Shown in pieces: positions 14,409 through 23,168 of a stretch of DNA of 39,900 bases. The stretch covers positions 1 through 39,900 of the forward strand of contig JAUSEB010000161.1 of assembly GCA_030650495.1 (NCBI GenBank). Direction: 5' to 3'. The first letter of the stretch is position 1. Each line of letters begins with the position of its first letter. The position numbers and the translations under genes are program-made. Source of the stretch: Armatimonadota bacterium. Its GTDB lineage: Bacteria; Armatimonadota; UBA5829; JAUSEB01. The notes under the pieces were generated by a model. The model worked only from the letters and a program-made list of their open reading frames with translations. It made no database searches and was not told the DNA's origin.

Positions 14409-15796
14409 CTGGTTTCCTGCCTCTTGATCATCAGGTATAGAATCCTATCGGAATCGGCCAGGACATCGCGCCTCTTAATCTCAAAGCGTCCGTTAAACGC
14501 GTTCTCAAAACCTTCTTGCGTGTAGCCAGGGAAAATGTCTTCGCGCGTGGTCAGAAGGATTTGAACCTTGTGGTCGCTTTTCGGCACAAACTCGATTATC
14601 AGGGCGTTGCACAGCTTAGAGAAGTAGTCCGCCACCCGGCCAAGTGGAACGTTGTTCGAGATCGCCAGGTGGTGTATGAGCGCCAAAGCCATCGCGGCGT
14701 CCGCTGGTCCGCGTTCCGTGACGGACTGCCGCTCGTCGTTGTCCCAACCTATGCTGGGGCTAGGGTTGGTTAAATCCAAAAGCAAAGGAAGAACGTTCTT
14801 CTCACCAGTCTTCTTTACTTGCAGGTAGTTGACCTCGACACAGGCCGGGTCTATATCGAAAGAGACGGTGTAGGCGCCCAGATCGCTTGCGATTCGGCTG
14901 TGCAGGCCGGTGTTTGCGCCAAGGTCCCAGAGTGTTTTCGGATTGATTTCCTTCAGATACTCCGTGACCAGGCGTTTCTTATCGTCAAGAGCTTCCGACA
15001 CATAGCTGTCGTCGCTGTAGTAGTCGACCCATTCCGTCCCCTTTGGAATCCACTTCAATCCTCTTATACAAGACTCCAGGCTATCGATCAAGCCGAGCAT
15101 GGACTGCTTGCTCACTTTGGGGATGCGCTTGCTCTTATCTATTGCTTTGTCCGAGTAGTATTTCTGACTCTTGGCGTGCAGATGGATGTGCAGCAATAGA
15201 GAAAAAGAGAGCTTTGTGCGCCATGGCAGGATAGAGCCGGCGAGATCGAGTGGAACTCCGTCGATGTATATTCTGAATAGTTGGTTGAATCTCACATCTT
15301 TGAGACTCATAAGCGCTAGAGGGGCGAGAAAGTGTTGGCAAAACTGCTTGTAGGCCACCCAGGGTTGGCCTTCCACATATTTTTCAAATGAAAGGGTGTC
15401 GATGAACACCGGTTTGCCGTTCGCAAATTGTATATTGTATGCGCTGCAGTCTTTCAGAGTCATTCCGCGCGCGAGGGCTTTCTTCTGGATCTCCAGTGTC
15501 GCCAGGGCGGCGTCCTTTAGCTGGCTGAAACACCACTCGTGGGGATAAGAGATGAATGGGATCATCTCCGGCTTAAGCGTCTTATAAGCGCCGGAAGCCA
15601 CAGAGTCGTCAATCTCCACCTCGTCGTGCGCCACAAGCAGCCCGGAGCTGGCAAGGTCCTCATATAGACCAGAACTCATGAGGCAGTCATAATGATCCTT
15701 GTAGCTTGGGTTAACCCGGCGGTAGATTTCGCCATCAAGAAAGAACAGTGAGCCGCTGGGGTCGCGAAACGACCCCGGTACTAAATCTTTCGTCAT
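14405..15796 (-). CDS. Bidomain protein with C-terminal SAM-dependent methyltransferase
   Basis: The start at 15796 is preferred because it overlaps the stop of the preceding small gene as ATGA; a longer in-frame reading to 15982 only runs antiphase through that gene. The product has 463 residues. The N-terminal 240 residues have kinase-like landmarks (KDCSAYNIQF and VFIDTLSFE resemble catalytic and metal loops of aminoglycoside- or lipopolysaccharide-kinase folds). The C-terminal half is a class I methyltransferase with motif I LWDLGANTG (Asp291) and an acidic strand-2 end VSFDIDP. Related proteins are annotated as nodulation protein NoeA-like methyltransferases. It is the middle gene of a coupled trio with a membrane sulfatase-fold protein. 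Substrate probably a surface glycan; this is inference. Confidence 0.78.
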   Translation of the reverse strand: MTKDLVPGSFRDPSGSLFFLDGEIYRRVNPSYKDHYDCLMSSGLYEDLASSGLLVAHDEVEIDDSVASGAYKTLKPEMIPFISYPHEWCFSQLKDAALATLEIQKKALARGMTLKDCSAYNIQFANGKPVFIDTLSFEKYVEGQPWVAYKQFCQHFLAPLALMSLKDVRFNQLFRIYIDGVPLDLAGSILPWRTKLSFSLLLHIHLHAKSQKYYSDKAIDKSKRIPKVSKQSMLGLIDSLESCIRGLKWIPKGTEWVDYYSDDSYVSEALDDKKRLVTEYLKEINPKTLWDLGANTGLHSRIASDLGAYTVSFDIDPACVEVNYLQVKKTGEKNVLPLLLDLTNPSPSIGWDNDERQSVTERGPADAAMALALIHHLAISNNVPLGRVADYFSKLCNALIIEFVPKSDHKVQILLTTREDIFPGYTQEGFENAFNGRFEIKRRDVLADSDRILYLMIKRQETR

Positions 15797-16029
15797 TCTT
15801 TGCGTCGCCTGACAACAAGACGGGAGAAGCCATCTCTGAGGTTCCGCCAGAAGGCCTTTATAACAAACAAGGCCGCCAATATCCCCGCTGCGAGCATCTG
15901 GAGAAGATAGCTGCCGGTTCCTGGGTCGATATATGCGTGGGCGGCTCTGGTTGCCATGATGCCTAAGCATACGACCGAGCACAAATAGGTTGCCAATTTG
16001 AGACTAAAATACCCTCTCACCTCTAACAT
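15793..16029 (-). CDS. Small membrane protein with YIDPGTG motif
   Basis: Small protein of 78 residues from the ATG at 16029: a signal-like hydrophobic segment ends at ...RAAHA, followed directly by YIDPGTGSYLLQ, a membrane helix (LAAGILAALFVIKAF) and a basic tail (RRRKE). The AYIDPGTGS signature recurs in small proteins next to methyltransferase and sulfatase-fold genes of polysaccharide loci, though its function is not known to me. GGAGG (16032-16036) is only 2 bases before this ATG, so a GTG at 16020 (spacing 11) may be the real start; an ATG at 16089 is possible but unsupported. Its stop overlaps the next gene by 4 bases. It may be a partner that holds the methyltransferase or sulfatase at the membrane. 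Confidence 0.72.
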   Translation of the reverse strand: MLEVRGYFSLKLATYLCSVVCLGIMATRAAHAYIDPGTGSYLLQMLAAGILAALFVIKAFWRNLRDGFSRLVVRRRKE

Positions 16030-16556
16030 AACCTCCTTGAAAAAAAAGCGCGTTCGCAAACGCATGGAAAAGGATCGACCTGAAGTCATATACGGATGTC
16101 GTTTTGCAAGTTGTGTAATGCCACGAATTATGGAAGGTGAACGTTACTTGCAGGCTCTTCATTTTGCGAGAGCTTAACACACATCATACACAATATACTG
16201 CGGCCTTACCCTTATGTCAATCAGCGCTATTACCTGATCATGAGAACATCCCGATTAGAAACAACCGCTACTTTTTGTCTGTCACCAAGGCAATCCACAT
16301 ATTGATTATTGACAAGAGGACTTCCCTTCTTTAGTTCCTATGATAAGCTGCTTTATGCTTCGTGGACTGCCTAAATGCAGGTTAATCGCCGATTGCACGT
16401 CAATCGGTATTATTTATTACTTAGTATTATTGCTTTGTCGCTTTTCCACAGGCGCAAATCCATTTTGTCGCCTTTGCAGATAACAAACAGATGCGCCATT
16501 TTTGATTTTTCCCAAGAGAACGTTGTCTCTTTAGCTTGCTTTGTCGCTATGAGCGC
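16030..16556. other. AT-richer intergenic stretch without a recognisable gene
   Basis: I find no supported gene in these 527 bases. Short open frames on the plus strand lack ribosome sites and family resemblance. A TTGACA occurs at 16309-16314 on the plus strand but without a -10 at a usable distance. The stretch separates the main glycan locus from the sulfatase trio and should contain the promoter of the latter, which I could not place. Confidence 0.5.
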
Positions 16557-17201
16557 CTATTTCTCCAATACATACACGACAGTCTCCGACACACATGGCA
16601 GTATCGCGTAACCGCGCGTTATCCTGAGACCGGCCTGTGAGGCCTCACGAGCTACTGTTCGCCGTGACGCCGGATTCCAGGGAGCATGCGGCCTCCTGAA
16701 CAGGGCCTTTAGCCGGCGTTTCATCGCTGATAAGCTGTTGGGATTACAGTATGAGATGATTATAGGACCATTCGAAACCCTGCGCATTTCGCTGAGGACG
16801 CGCAGGCGGATCTCCGGCGGAACGTGATTTGAGAAACGTATGCTGGTCACTGCGTCGAACTCGCCTTCCTTGAAAGGTAAGCTCTCCGCGTCAGCAAGGT
16901 AGAACGCCTCCATGCTCGGATGTTCCGCAAGGGCTTTCTTAGCGTGAGCCATCATAGGCTCGGATATATCCGCCCCAACAACTCTATAGCCAAGATTCAG
17001 AAGGAACTCCGTGATTCGCCCGGTTCCGCACGGCACATCGAGAATGCGCGCGCCCGGCGGGACATAACGAAGAGCTTTCAAGATAGCCTTTTTCTCTAAG
17101 CTATCAGTCATCCGGCCTTTTGCCGAGACGAACCTTGCCGCATCGTAAGTGTTCGCTTCATCCGCTTGTTGATATGCGGTCTTTGCCCGGTATTTGTCCA
17201 T
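16557..17201 (-). CDS. Class I SAM-dependent methyltransferase
   Basis: Product of 214 residues in the methyltransferase-11 or 25 style. Motif I is ILDVPCGTGRITEFL at about 53-67, followed by VVGADISEPMM (acidic residue binding the SAM ribose) and LPFKEGEFDAVTS (post-motif strand 4). The length fits a minimal catalytic domain with no extra module. It is the last gene of the long glycan operon, 7 bases after the GT4 gene, and most likely methylates a sugar or lipid carrier of the exported polysaccharide. Ubiquinone-type methyltransferases share the fold, so the substrate is inferred from context only. Confidence 0.82.
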   Translation of the reverse strand: MDKYRAKTAYQQADEANTYDAARFVSAKGRMTDSLEKKAILKALRYVPPGARILDVPCGTGRITEFLLNLGYRVVGADISEPMMAHAKKALAEHPSMEAFYLADAESLPFKEGEFDAVTSIRFSNHVPPEIRLRVLSEMRRVSNGPIIISYCNPNSLSAMKRRLKALFRRPHAPWNPASRRTVAREASQAGLRITRGYAILPCVSETVVYVLEK

Positions 17202-17208
17202 ATGGCGC

Positions 17209-18345
17209 CTACTTGCTTTCCAACAACTTTCTATAAACGCTTATTGTCTTTTCAGCAATTACATCCCAACTATATTCCCTGCGGGCTTTTTCATGTGCTT
17301 TTTCGCCCGCTAAATCAGCGGATGCAGGATCGGAAAGATAAGCGATTGTTGCCTCAGCCAATTGACCAAGATTGTCCGGTTCCACCAACTTCCCTGTCAC
17401 CCCATCGTCGATCACTTCTGGAATTCCACCTACGGCGCTGGCTACAACAGCCCGCTTTGTTGCCGCGGCCACCTGAACCACACCACTCTGCGTGGATTCC
17501 AAATATGGCAGAACCACAACCGTGCTGGCGGCGAAATAAGTCGGCACTTCCTCGTACGGCAGGTAACCTAAACGAAGGTCCACGGCATCTTGCACTCCAA
17601 GTGATTCAGCCAAACTTCCGTAGAGGTTCTTGGCGTCATCAATCGAACCTTTCACCGGCCCCGCGGTGACAAGTTTAGCCTCTGGGATGGCGCGTCGAAT
17701 CTCCGGCAGAGCTTTGATAAGCCTATCCAGCCCTTTGTCAGGCCTGACCGCTCCAAAGAAGAGGATGAGCTTGGCGTTGGGACTGTAACCTAATCGCTCC
17801 AGGGCTTCCGCGCGGGTTGGCGCGTTAGAAACGTCGAAATGCATGTAATCCCCATGTGGGACAACATGGACCTTATCCTCGGAAATCCCAAGAAAGTCAG
17901 TCGCCGTTCGGCGGTTTTGGTCTGCGTGGACTATCACCGCATCCAGAGAGTTATAAAGAGCCCGAAACAACATCCGGTCATAGGGTTTTAGATGGTGTGG
18001 AAGCACGTCGTGCGCTGTCATCACCGTCTTTATCCCTTTTCGACGGACTAATCTCGCGAACACAATTTCCGCCAATGGAGACGTATGGTACTGAAAGTGG
18101 ACCACCTGTGGACGATAATTGACTATCTCACGGTAGACCTTCCACAAATGGGGTATGAAATGCCGCCGGCGATTAAACACCAAACGCAGTTCGTATGGCG
18201 TTTCAAGACCATGCGGGATACGGAATCCTATGTTGCCCCACATAGTCGCCTCGACGTCGCGGGACACCAGCTTGCACAGCAGGCTGTGGCTGTAAGGATA
18301 AAACATGCCGCCTTCTTTTACGAAGACAATCATCGCTAAGCGCAT
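17209..18345 (-). CDS. GT4-family glycosyltransferase
   Basis: Retaining GT-B enzyme of 378 residues. The N-domain opens with MRLAMIVFVKEGGMFYPYS and has VVHFQYHTSP and TAHDVLPHH, typical of acceptor-side loops. The donor domain opens with LFFGAVRPDKGLDRLIKA at about 195. The usual acidic motif is degenerate: PYLESTQSGVVQVA keeps the first glutamate, but the second position of the E-x7-E pair is occupied by Gln or Val. The start overlaps the end of hddA by 10 bases, which indicates coupled translation within the operon. It would add one residue, possibly heptose given the neighbours, to the growing repeat unit; the donor is a guess. Confidence 0.86.
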   Translation of the reverse strand: MRLAMIVFVKEGGMFYPYSHSLLCKLVSRDVEATMWGNIGFRIPHGLETPYELRLVFNRRRHFIPHLWKVYREIVNYRPQVVHFQYHTSPLAEIVFARLVRRKGIKTVMTAHDVLPHHLKPYDRMLFRALYNSLDAVIVHADQNRRTATDFLGISEDKVHVVPHGDYMHFDVSNAPTRAEALERLGYSPNAKLILFFGAVRPDKGLDRLIKALPEIRRAIPEAKLVTAGPVKGSIDDAKNLYGSLAESLGVQDAVDLRLGYLPYEEVPTYFAASTVVVLPYLESTQSGVVQVAAATKRAVVASAVGGIPEVIDDGVTGKLVEPDNLGQLAEATIAYLSDPASADLAGEKAHEKARREYSWDVIAEKTISVYRKLLESK

Positions 18346-19400
18346 TGCTGTGGCCCTTGACCTCTTCCCGCGCGCGCCTGCGATCTTACTTCCCAGGTCT
18401 GCAATCCTTGGTAGTCAAACGCGAACTGAACTATCTGCCCACCGGCTTCTTCCAGTTTCTGGCAGACGATGTGCTTCCGGCGGAAATCGCAGAATAAGAG
18501 CAGGTAGCCTCCGCCGCCGGCTCCAAGTATCTTGCCTCCCAGAACGCCATTTTTCCGGGCAATGGTGTAAAGCTCGTCGATCTGGCTGCTTGATATGCTG
18601 GTGTCCAGCTGCTTCTTCTCAAGCCATGCGTCGTGCAGCAATGCGCCGAAGTCGCAAACCCGTCCGCGAAGTAGAGCGTTCTTCAGCTCGATTGCTATCT
18701 CCTTTGAACGGTGAAGCGAGTTCATAACTTCTTTCTTGTGCTTTTCCACCGAGCTTATCTGCCGGTCGAGAATATGCGCGGACAGGCGGGTTCTGCCTGT
18801 GTAGCAGAGTAACAGCGAGTATTCCAATTCGTTCAAGACATCATGCGATATGCGAAGCGGGTTTACCACTACACTGTCCGCATGAAATTCGATCAGATTA
18901 AAGCCTCCGAATGTGGCGGCGTACTGGTCCTGCATTCCACCCTTTATGCCCAGATCTTGGCGTTCGATTTTATAGGCGAGTTCAGCGATGTCGTAATTGG
19001 TAAGCGGCAGGTTTCGGGCGATCTGGAAAGCGCCGATCAGAGCGACTACCATTGTGGAGGATGAGCCAAGTCCGCTTCCGGGAGGGGCGTCGGAATGGAT
19101 GAACAGGTCCAGGCCGGTGTTTTTCCCCTGCCCTTTTCGCATGTACTTCAGCACCGCTTTGACCAAATCAAGCTCGCCGTCGTATGAAAGCTGGTCATTT
19201 GACCGGTATTTCGCCACTGCGTCGAAGTCAAGGGATTTGACGGTGGTGTCGGTGTCTTTGCGCTCGTTTATAGTCGCATAGGCGTACTTATTTATGGTCG
19301 TGCTGAGCACAATGCCACCGTGTTCTTCAAAGTACGGCGAGACATCGGTTCCTCCGCCGGCGAAACTTATTCTCAGCGGAGCTCTGCTCCGGTAGATCAT
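18336..19400 (-). CDS. hddA: GHMP kinase, D-glycero-D-manno-heptose 7-phosphate kinase-like
   Basis: GHMP-superfamily kinase of 354 residues. Family HddA enzymes phosphorylate D-glycero-D-manno-heptose 7-phosphate at the anomeric carbon on the way to GDP-heptose. Seen here: substrate motif RAPLRISFAGGGTDVSPYFE near the N-terminus, ATP loop PPGSGLGSSST at 106-116, and C-terminal GGKILGAGGGGYLL. The start lies 2 bases after the gmhA stop, with AAGGAGAG in the gmhA tail as the ribosome site. The gmhA-hddA pairing points to heptose rather than fucose or galactose kinases of the same fold. The next pathway enzymes (GmhB phosphatase and a dedicated HddC guanylyltransferase) are not in the window. 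Confidence 0.87.
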   Translation of the reverse strand: MIYRSRAPLRISFAGGGTDVSPYFEEHGGIVLSTTINKYAYATINERKDTDTTVKSLDFDAVAKYRSNDQLSYDGELDLVKAVLKYMRKGQGKNTGLDLFIHSDAPPGSGLGSSSTMVVALIGAFQIARNLPLTNYDIAELAYKIERQDLGIKGGMQDQYAATFGGFNLIEFHADSVVVNPLRISHDVLNELEYSLLLCYTGRTRLSAHILDRQISSVEKHKKEVMNSLHRSKEIAIELKNALLRGRVCDFGALLHDAWLEKKQLDTSISSSQIDELYTIARKNGVLGGKILGAGGGGYLLLFCDFRRKHIVCQKLEEAGGQIVQFAFDYQGLQTWEVRSQARAGRGQGPQQCA

Positions 19401-19402
19401 CT

Positions 19403-20002
19403 TCAGCTCTCCTTCGACAACTCAGCGGCTACTCTTTGCTCGACGAGATCGCAAATCACATGAGCGACCGCGATGTGTGATTCTTGTATTCTCGGCGTGT
19501 CGCGGGAAGGTATCGCAATTGCGATGTCGGCTTTCTCGCCGACCCGGCCTAATACGCCGCCGATGAGCGCGATTGTCTTGCAGCCTTTACTACGCGCGAC
19601 ATCCATCGCGAGCGCGACATTCTCCGACTGCCCGCTTGTGCTGATCCCAAAAAGCGCGTCACCGGCGACAGCCATAGCTTCCACCTGGCGCGCAAAAACT
19701 TTCTCAAAACCGTAGTCGTTCCCTATCGCCGTAAGCACGGACGTATTGACGTTAAGAGCAATTGCCGGGAGGGCGGCGCGTTCGATACGAAAACGTCCCA
19801 CGAACTCTCCCGCTATGTGCTGCGCGTCCGCCGCGCTGCCGCCGTTGCCGCAAAGGAGCAGTTTCCCGCCCGCAAGGAAGACATCGCCGATCAGCTTTGC
19901 CGCCGCCGCGATTTCATTTCTTAGCTCTTTTGCGACCTGCAGCTTGAGCTGCGCGGATTCTGTCAGCGCTTTCACAATCAATGTTTCTGTGTTGGTATCC
20001 AC
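19403..20002 (-). CDS. gmhA: Phosphoheptose isomerase (SIS domain)
   Basis: Converts sedoheptulose 7-phosphate to D-glycero-D-manno-heptose 7-phosphate, the entry step to nucleotide-activated heptose. The SIS-domain signature GNGGSAADAQHIAGEFVGRF is almost identical to characterised GmhA proteins. Further support comes from GISTSGQSENV (second phosphate loop) and IQESHIAVAHVICD (the catalytic His segment near the C-terminus). AAGGAGG lies 10 bases before a GTG at 20002, which I take as the start (199 residues); an ATG at 20038 would add 12 residues but has no ribosome site. The gene is followed at once by hddA. Together they commit the locus to a heptose donor. Confidence 0.93.
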   Translation of the reverse strand: MDTNTETLIVKALTESAQLKLQVAKELRNEIAAAAKLIGDVFLAGGKLLLCGNGGSAADAQHIAGEFVGRFRIERAALPAIALNVNTSVLTAIGNDYGFEKVFARQVEAMAVAGDALFGISTSGQSENVALAMDVARSKGCKTIALIGGVLGRVGEKADIAIAIPSRDTPRIQESHIAVAHVICDLVEQRVAAELSKES

Positions 20003-20060
20003 TACTTTACATCCTCCTTGTTTGCGCAACTTACCCATCCAGTTTTTATCGGGGTACGAT

Positions 20061-21290
20061 CTATGATTCCTGAGGGCACGTTGCGTTTCCTGTCAATTCC
20101 GCAAGATTCTCCTCAAACCGGGCACAGGCCGCTTCCCAGGAATATTTTTTCCGCGCCAGCGCTAGAGCCGACGCGCCAAGTCTCTGCCTTTCGGTTTTGT
20201 CCGCAAGAAGCTTCACAATAGCATCGGCGAAAGACTGCGCATCGTCCCTGATAAAAAGATGCTCGCCGTCAACAACATCAAGACCTTCGGCTGCCAAACT
20301 GGTCGAGACCATGGCTTTGGCCATGGCAAAACCTTCCAATATCTTGAGCCGCACGCCGCTCTTAGGTCTAATTGGGACTACGCACACGGCGGCTCTTGCC
20401 ATATACGGGCGCACGTCCGGCACATCTGCAATAATCTTAGTGATAGGAGGATTATTCAGCGCCAAAATGGATGATGTAGGCGCTCGACCAACTATCTCCA
20501 CCCTGGCCCCTGAATGTTTTTGGCGAACCAACGGTAGTATTTCATGGACAAGAAATTTTAAGCCATCTACATTGGTCCCTACATTCAGACCACCTACAAA
20601 TACGATCAGATCGTTTTCCTCTGCGTCATGTTGAGGAATGAAGCGCCCCATATCAACTCCGATAGGAACAAATCTGACTCTTGCCGATGGTACCATCTGC
20701 TGCAAAGTTTCGCGATCCGTATCGCTTATAGCTATCGTCATATCGAATGCGCCGAGCATAGCTCGTTCGGTTTTCCTGACACTTCCGGACTGGGATCTGT
20801 GGATTATCCCTTTCAGCGTAAATCCAAACTGTCGCGCTGACTGCGCATGCCATAGCGACTCTACGTTGTGATCAACGAGCACAAGCTTAGCATTAGTTGC
20901 TCTTTTGATATACGGGAGAAAACGAGTCATGGCTAGATGTTCGACTATCACTATGTCAGGCTTATGAACCTGGATTTTCCGCTCGATTGCCGCGCCGATA
21001 ACATCGTCCCAGCCCATAACCCAATGTAAAGGCGCAGATGATGATAATGCTTTTAGGCGAGCCATAACAGCCTTAAACTTACTCAACCCAGATGGCTTTG
21101 AGATCGTTTCCACCACCCAGCGTCGCTCTTGAAGAAACCGTAAAGCCTCTTCATCACAAGACCGCCTTGTAGGCGCAAACAACACTATGTCATGATGCGC
21201 GCGGAGACGATCCACTCTGTTGAATATGTAGATACTTGTTCCGTCGGTCAACGGATATGGAAGAAATTGCGCCACAAAGAAGAGCTTCAT
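20061..21290 (-). CDS. GT4-family glycosyltransferase (Stp1/exosortase-locus type)
   Basis: GT-B glycosyltransferase of 409 residues. It opens with MKLFFVAQFLPYPLTDGTSI, the form seen in GT4 members that accompany exopolysaccharide and exosortase loci. The donor domain has FVGGLNVGTNVDGLKFLV at about 232-249, and the nucleotide-binding segment PIRPKSGVRLKILEGFAMAK supplies a lone catalytic-type glutamate (ILEGF) where other GT4 enzymes have E-x7-E. The start follows the GT2 stop by 3 bases, and gmhA follows. The acceptor is probably the lipid-linked repeat unit. Donor unknown. Confidence 0.86.
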   Translation of the reverse strand: MKLFFVAQFLPYPLTDGTSIYIFNRVDRLRAHHDIVLFAPTRRSCDEEALRFLQERRWVVETISKPSGLSKFKAVMARLKALSSSAPLHWVMGWDDVIGAAIERKIQVHKPDIVIVEHLAMTRFLPYIKRATNAKLVLVDHNVESLWHAQSARQFGFTLKGIIHRSQSGSVRKTERAMLGAFDMTIAISDTDRETLQQMVPSARVRFVPIGVDMGRFIPQHDAEENDLIVFVGGLNVGTNVDGLKFLVHEILPLVRQKHSGARVEIVGRAPTSSILALNNPPITKIIADVPDVRPYMARAAVCVVPIRPKSGVRLKILEGFAMAKAMVSTSLAAEGLDVVDGEHLFIRDDAQSFADAIVKLLADKTERQRLGASALALARKKYSWEAACARFEENLAELTGNATCPQES

Positions 21291-21293
21291 CTC

Positions 21294-22208
21294 TTAACCG
21301 CTTTGACCTCCAGTCGAGTCGGAGCTTTTGATCGAATCCATAATGTTCCACCAAATTGCTTTCAGCATCGAAGGATAGATTCTCCGCCAGAACTTCAGGC
21401 GCCTTCTCTTGGAGTCACCCGGCCATGGTTGAATCAAAAGATTGAGTATAAATCCCGGCCAGTAGGCCGGCTTGCCGTGTTTTCTCATAAAGATGATACG
21501 ATTTTTGGCGCAGTGAAAATAGGCGAAAGCCGAACGCGCGCCGGCTGAACTGCCGATCTTATGGCTGATCTTGGCCGCGGGCAGGCTGACAACCCTCATG
21601 CCGAGTTCTTTCATCATTATGCAGATGTCGCTGTCATCCCAGTATACAACATAGCGGGGATCGTAATGCCCAACCGCGTCCATGGCGGACCGCCTGAACA
21701 ACGCGGCGCAGCCGACTATGTAGTCACACTCGATTGGCTCTGTCAGTTCGCCCGTGTCGTCCTTACGGGTCCACGGATGATAGGAGCCCTTGGCCCGCTT
21801 CATATCGATCATGCCGCCGGTGGCCTGTATCCTGTTGGTTCCTTCGTCGTAGACGGTCGGGCCGCAGGCGCCAATGGACTCGTCTTCTTCCATGGCCTTG
21901 ACTAATGTCGTGAGAAATCGCGGGTCTATGATGTTGACGTCGTTGTCCAGATGCAGGACATACTTGCCGTCGGTCTGGGCGGTGCCGATATTTAGTCCTT
22001 TGGGCCTGCCGGCATTTGTCTCAAGCGGTATCAGCCGGACTTCGGGAAATTCGCCGCGGACTATCTCGCATGTGTTATCGGCGGAGCCGTTATCAACAAC
22101 CGTGATGTCGTAGTTGGGGTAGTCAAGCCCTCTCAGAGAGCTTAGAGTCTTTCTGAGGTCGTTTTCACCATTCCAGGTTACTATTACGATAGAGACTTTT
22201 GGTTCCAT
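21294..22208 (-). CDS. GT2-family glycosyltransferase, rhamnosyltransferase-like
   Basis: Inverting GT-A enzyme of 304 residues. It has VSIVIVTWNGENDL at the N-terminus, TVVDNGSADNT (nucleotide-binding), HLDNDV (the DxD metal motif) and YWDDSDICIMMKELG (catalytic acidic loop), in the order usual for WsaF/RfbF-type rhamnosyltransferases. No membrane helix is evident, although the tail (PAYWPGFILNLLIQPW) is amphipathic and may touch the membrane. It lies in the middle of the downstream half of the glycan operon, 18 bases after the epimerase gene and 3 before a GT4 gene. It would add a sugar to the lipid-linked unit; the donor cannot be read from the sequence. Confidence 0.87.
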   Translation of the reverse strand: MEPKVSIVIVTWNGENDLRKTLSSLRGLDYPNYDITVVDNGSADNTCEIVRGEFPEVRLIPLETNAGRPKGLNIGTAQTDGKYVLHLDNDVNIIDPRFLTTLVKAMEEDESIGACGPTVYDEGTNRIQATGGMIDMKRAKGSYHPWTRKDDTGELTEPIECDYIVGCAALFRRSAMDAVGHYDPRYVVYWDDSDICIMMKELGMRVVSLPAAKISHKIGSSAGARSAFAYFHCAKNRIIFMRKHGKPAYWPGFILNLLIQPWPGDSKRRRLKFWRRIYPSMLKAIWWNIMDSIKSSDSTGGQSG

Positions 22209-22226
22209 ACTGACTGTATAGACTGG

Positions 22227-23159
22227 TCAGGCTTGAGTCTTGCGACACCAGTCGATTACTTCCTTTATGTCCTTTTCCAGATCGCTTGTTGGCGAGTACC
22301 CCAGCGCTTGTTTTGCCTTTGATATGTCGGGAGCCGAGCGAAACATCTCGCCCGGTTGGGCGGGAGCGTGGGCGGGTCTTGTCCCCGGCGCCAGTTCTTT
22401 TACGATAAGCTCGGCGATTTCGTTCACGGTCCTGGAGACGCCGCTGGCGACATTGAACACTTGCCCGCCTACATCTTGCTTCATTGCGAGTAAGTTTGCC
22501 TGGATAATGTCCCTGACGCTCACATAATCCCGCGTCTGCTCTCCGGTTCCGAATATGGTAATAGGCTCTCCAGCCAATAGCTTGCGTATGAATATAGTTA
22601 TAACGCCCACATATGGCGTAAAGGTCTGTCTTATTCCGTAGGTATTGAAGTATCTGAGGGCTACGCCGTCGATCCCAAGGATACGGCACACATTGAACAG
22701 ATACTTTTCGCTTGCCAGTTTGGCGATGCCATAGGGTGAGACCGGTTCGGTCGGGTAGTCTTCCGTCATTGTTTTCCCCGGAGGGAGATCGCCGTAGACC
22801 GCCATAGAAGATGCGAGCATAAACTTCTTCACCGGCGAGCCTTTGCACGCCTCAAGAAGAGTGATTGTGCCCATAACGTTCGTTTGGGCGTCATTGTAGA
22901 AGTCGCCGACGGTCCTGATGCTGACGATGGCTGCTTCGTGGAAGATAATATCGACTTCAGAAACGAGCTTCCGCATCAGATCGAGGTCTCTGACATCGCC
23001 CTCGACGAACTCCGCCTCTTGAGGCACGTTCTCCAATTTCCCCATCAGGAGGTTGTCGATTACGGTTACGTCTATGCCTTCGGCAACCAGGGCATGGGCC
23101 AAATGCCCGCCGATGAATCCCGCTCCTCCTGTTACCAAAGCTCTCTTGTAAGTTGACAT
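22227..23159 (-). CDS. NAD-dependent nucleotide-sugar epimerase/dehydratase (GalE/WbpP-like)
   Basis: Extended short-chain dehydrogenase of 310 residues. The NAD-binding loop GGAGFIG is at 11-17. SSMAVYG provides the catalytic Ser, PYGIAK the Tyr-xxx-Lys pair, and RYFNTYG the usual substrate loop. The sequence is closest in feel to UDP-glucose or UDP-N-acetylglucosamine 4-epimerases of polysaccharide loci. It is placed 9 bases after a sugar-1-phosphate nucleotidyltransferase, which may provide its substrate. Whether it epimerises or dehydrates is not decided by the sequence. Confidence 0.85.
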   Translation of the reverse strand: MSTYKRALVTGGAGFIGGHLAHALVAEGIDVTVIDNLLMGKLENVPQEAEFVEGDVRDLDLMRKLVSEVDIIFHEAAIVSIRTVGDFYNDAQTNVMGTITLLEACKGSPVKKFMLASSMAVYGDLPPGKTMTEDYPTEPVSPYGIAKLASEKYLFNVCRILGIDGVALRYFNTYGIRQTFTPYVGVITIFIRKLLAGEPITIFGTGEQTRDYVSVRDIIQANLLAMKQDVGGQVFNVASGVSRTVNEIAELIVKELAPGTRPAHAPAQPGEMFRSAPDISKAKQALGYSPTSDLEKDIKEVIDWCRKTQA

Positions 23160-23168
23160 TATGTCTTC

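Noticed and set aside
15797-15982. Long N-terminal extension of the two-domain methyltransferase
   Set aside because: It overlaps the small YIDPGTG gene in another frame, whereas the ATG at 15796 gives a clean ATGA junction and a sensible N-terminus.
16137-16611. Small plus-strand open frames in the gap before the methyltransferase
   Set aside because: No Shine-Dalgarno sequences, low-complexity content, and one overlaps the end of a conserved gene.
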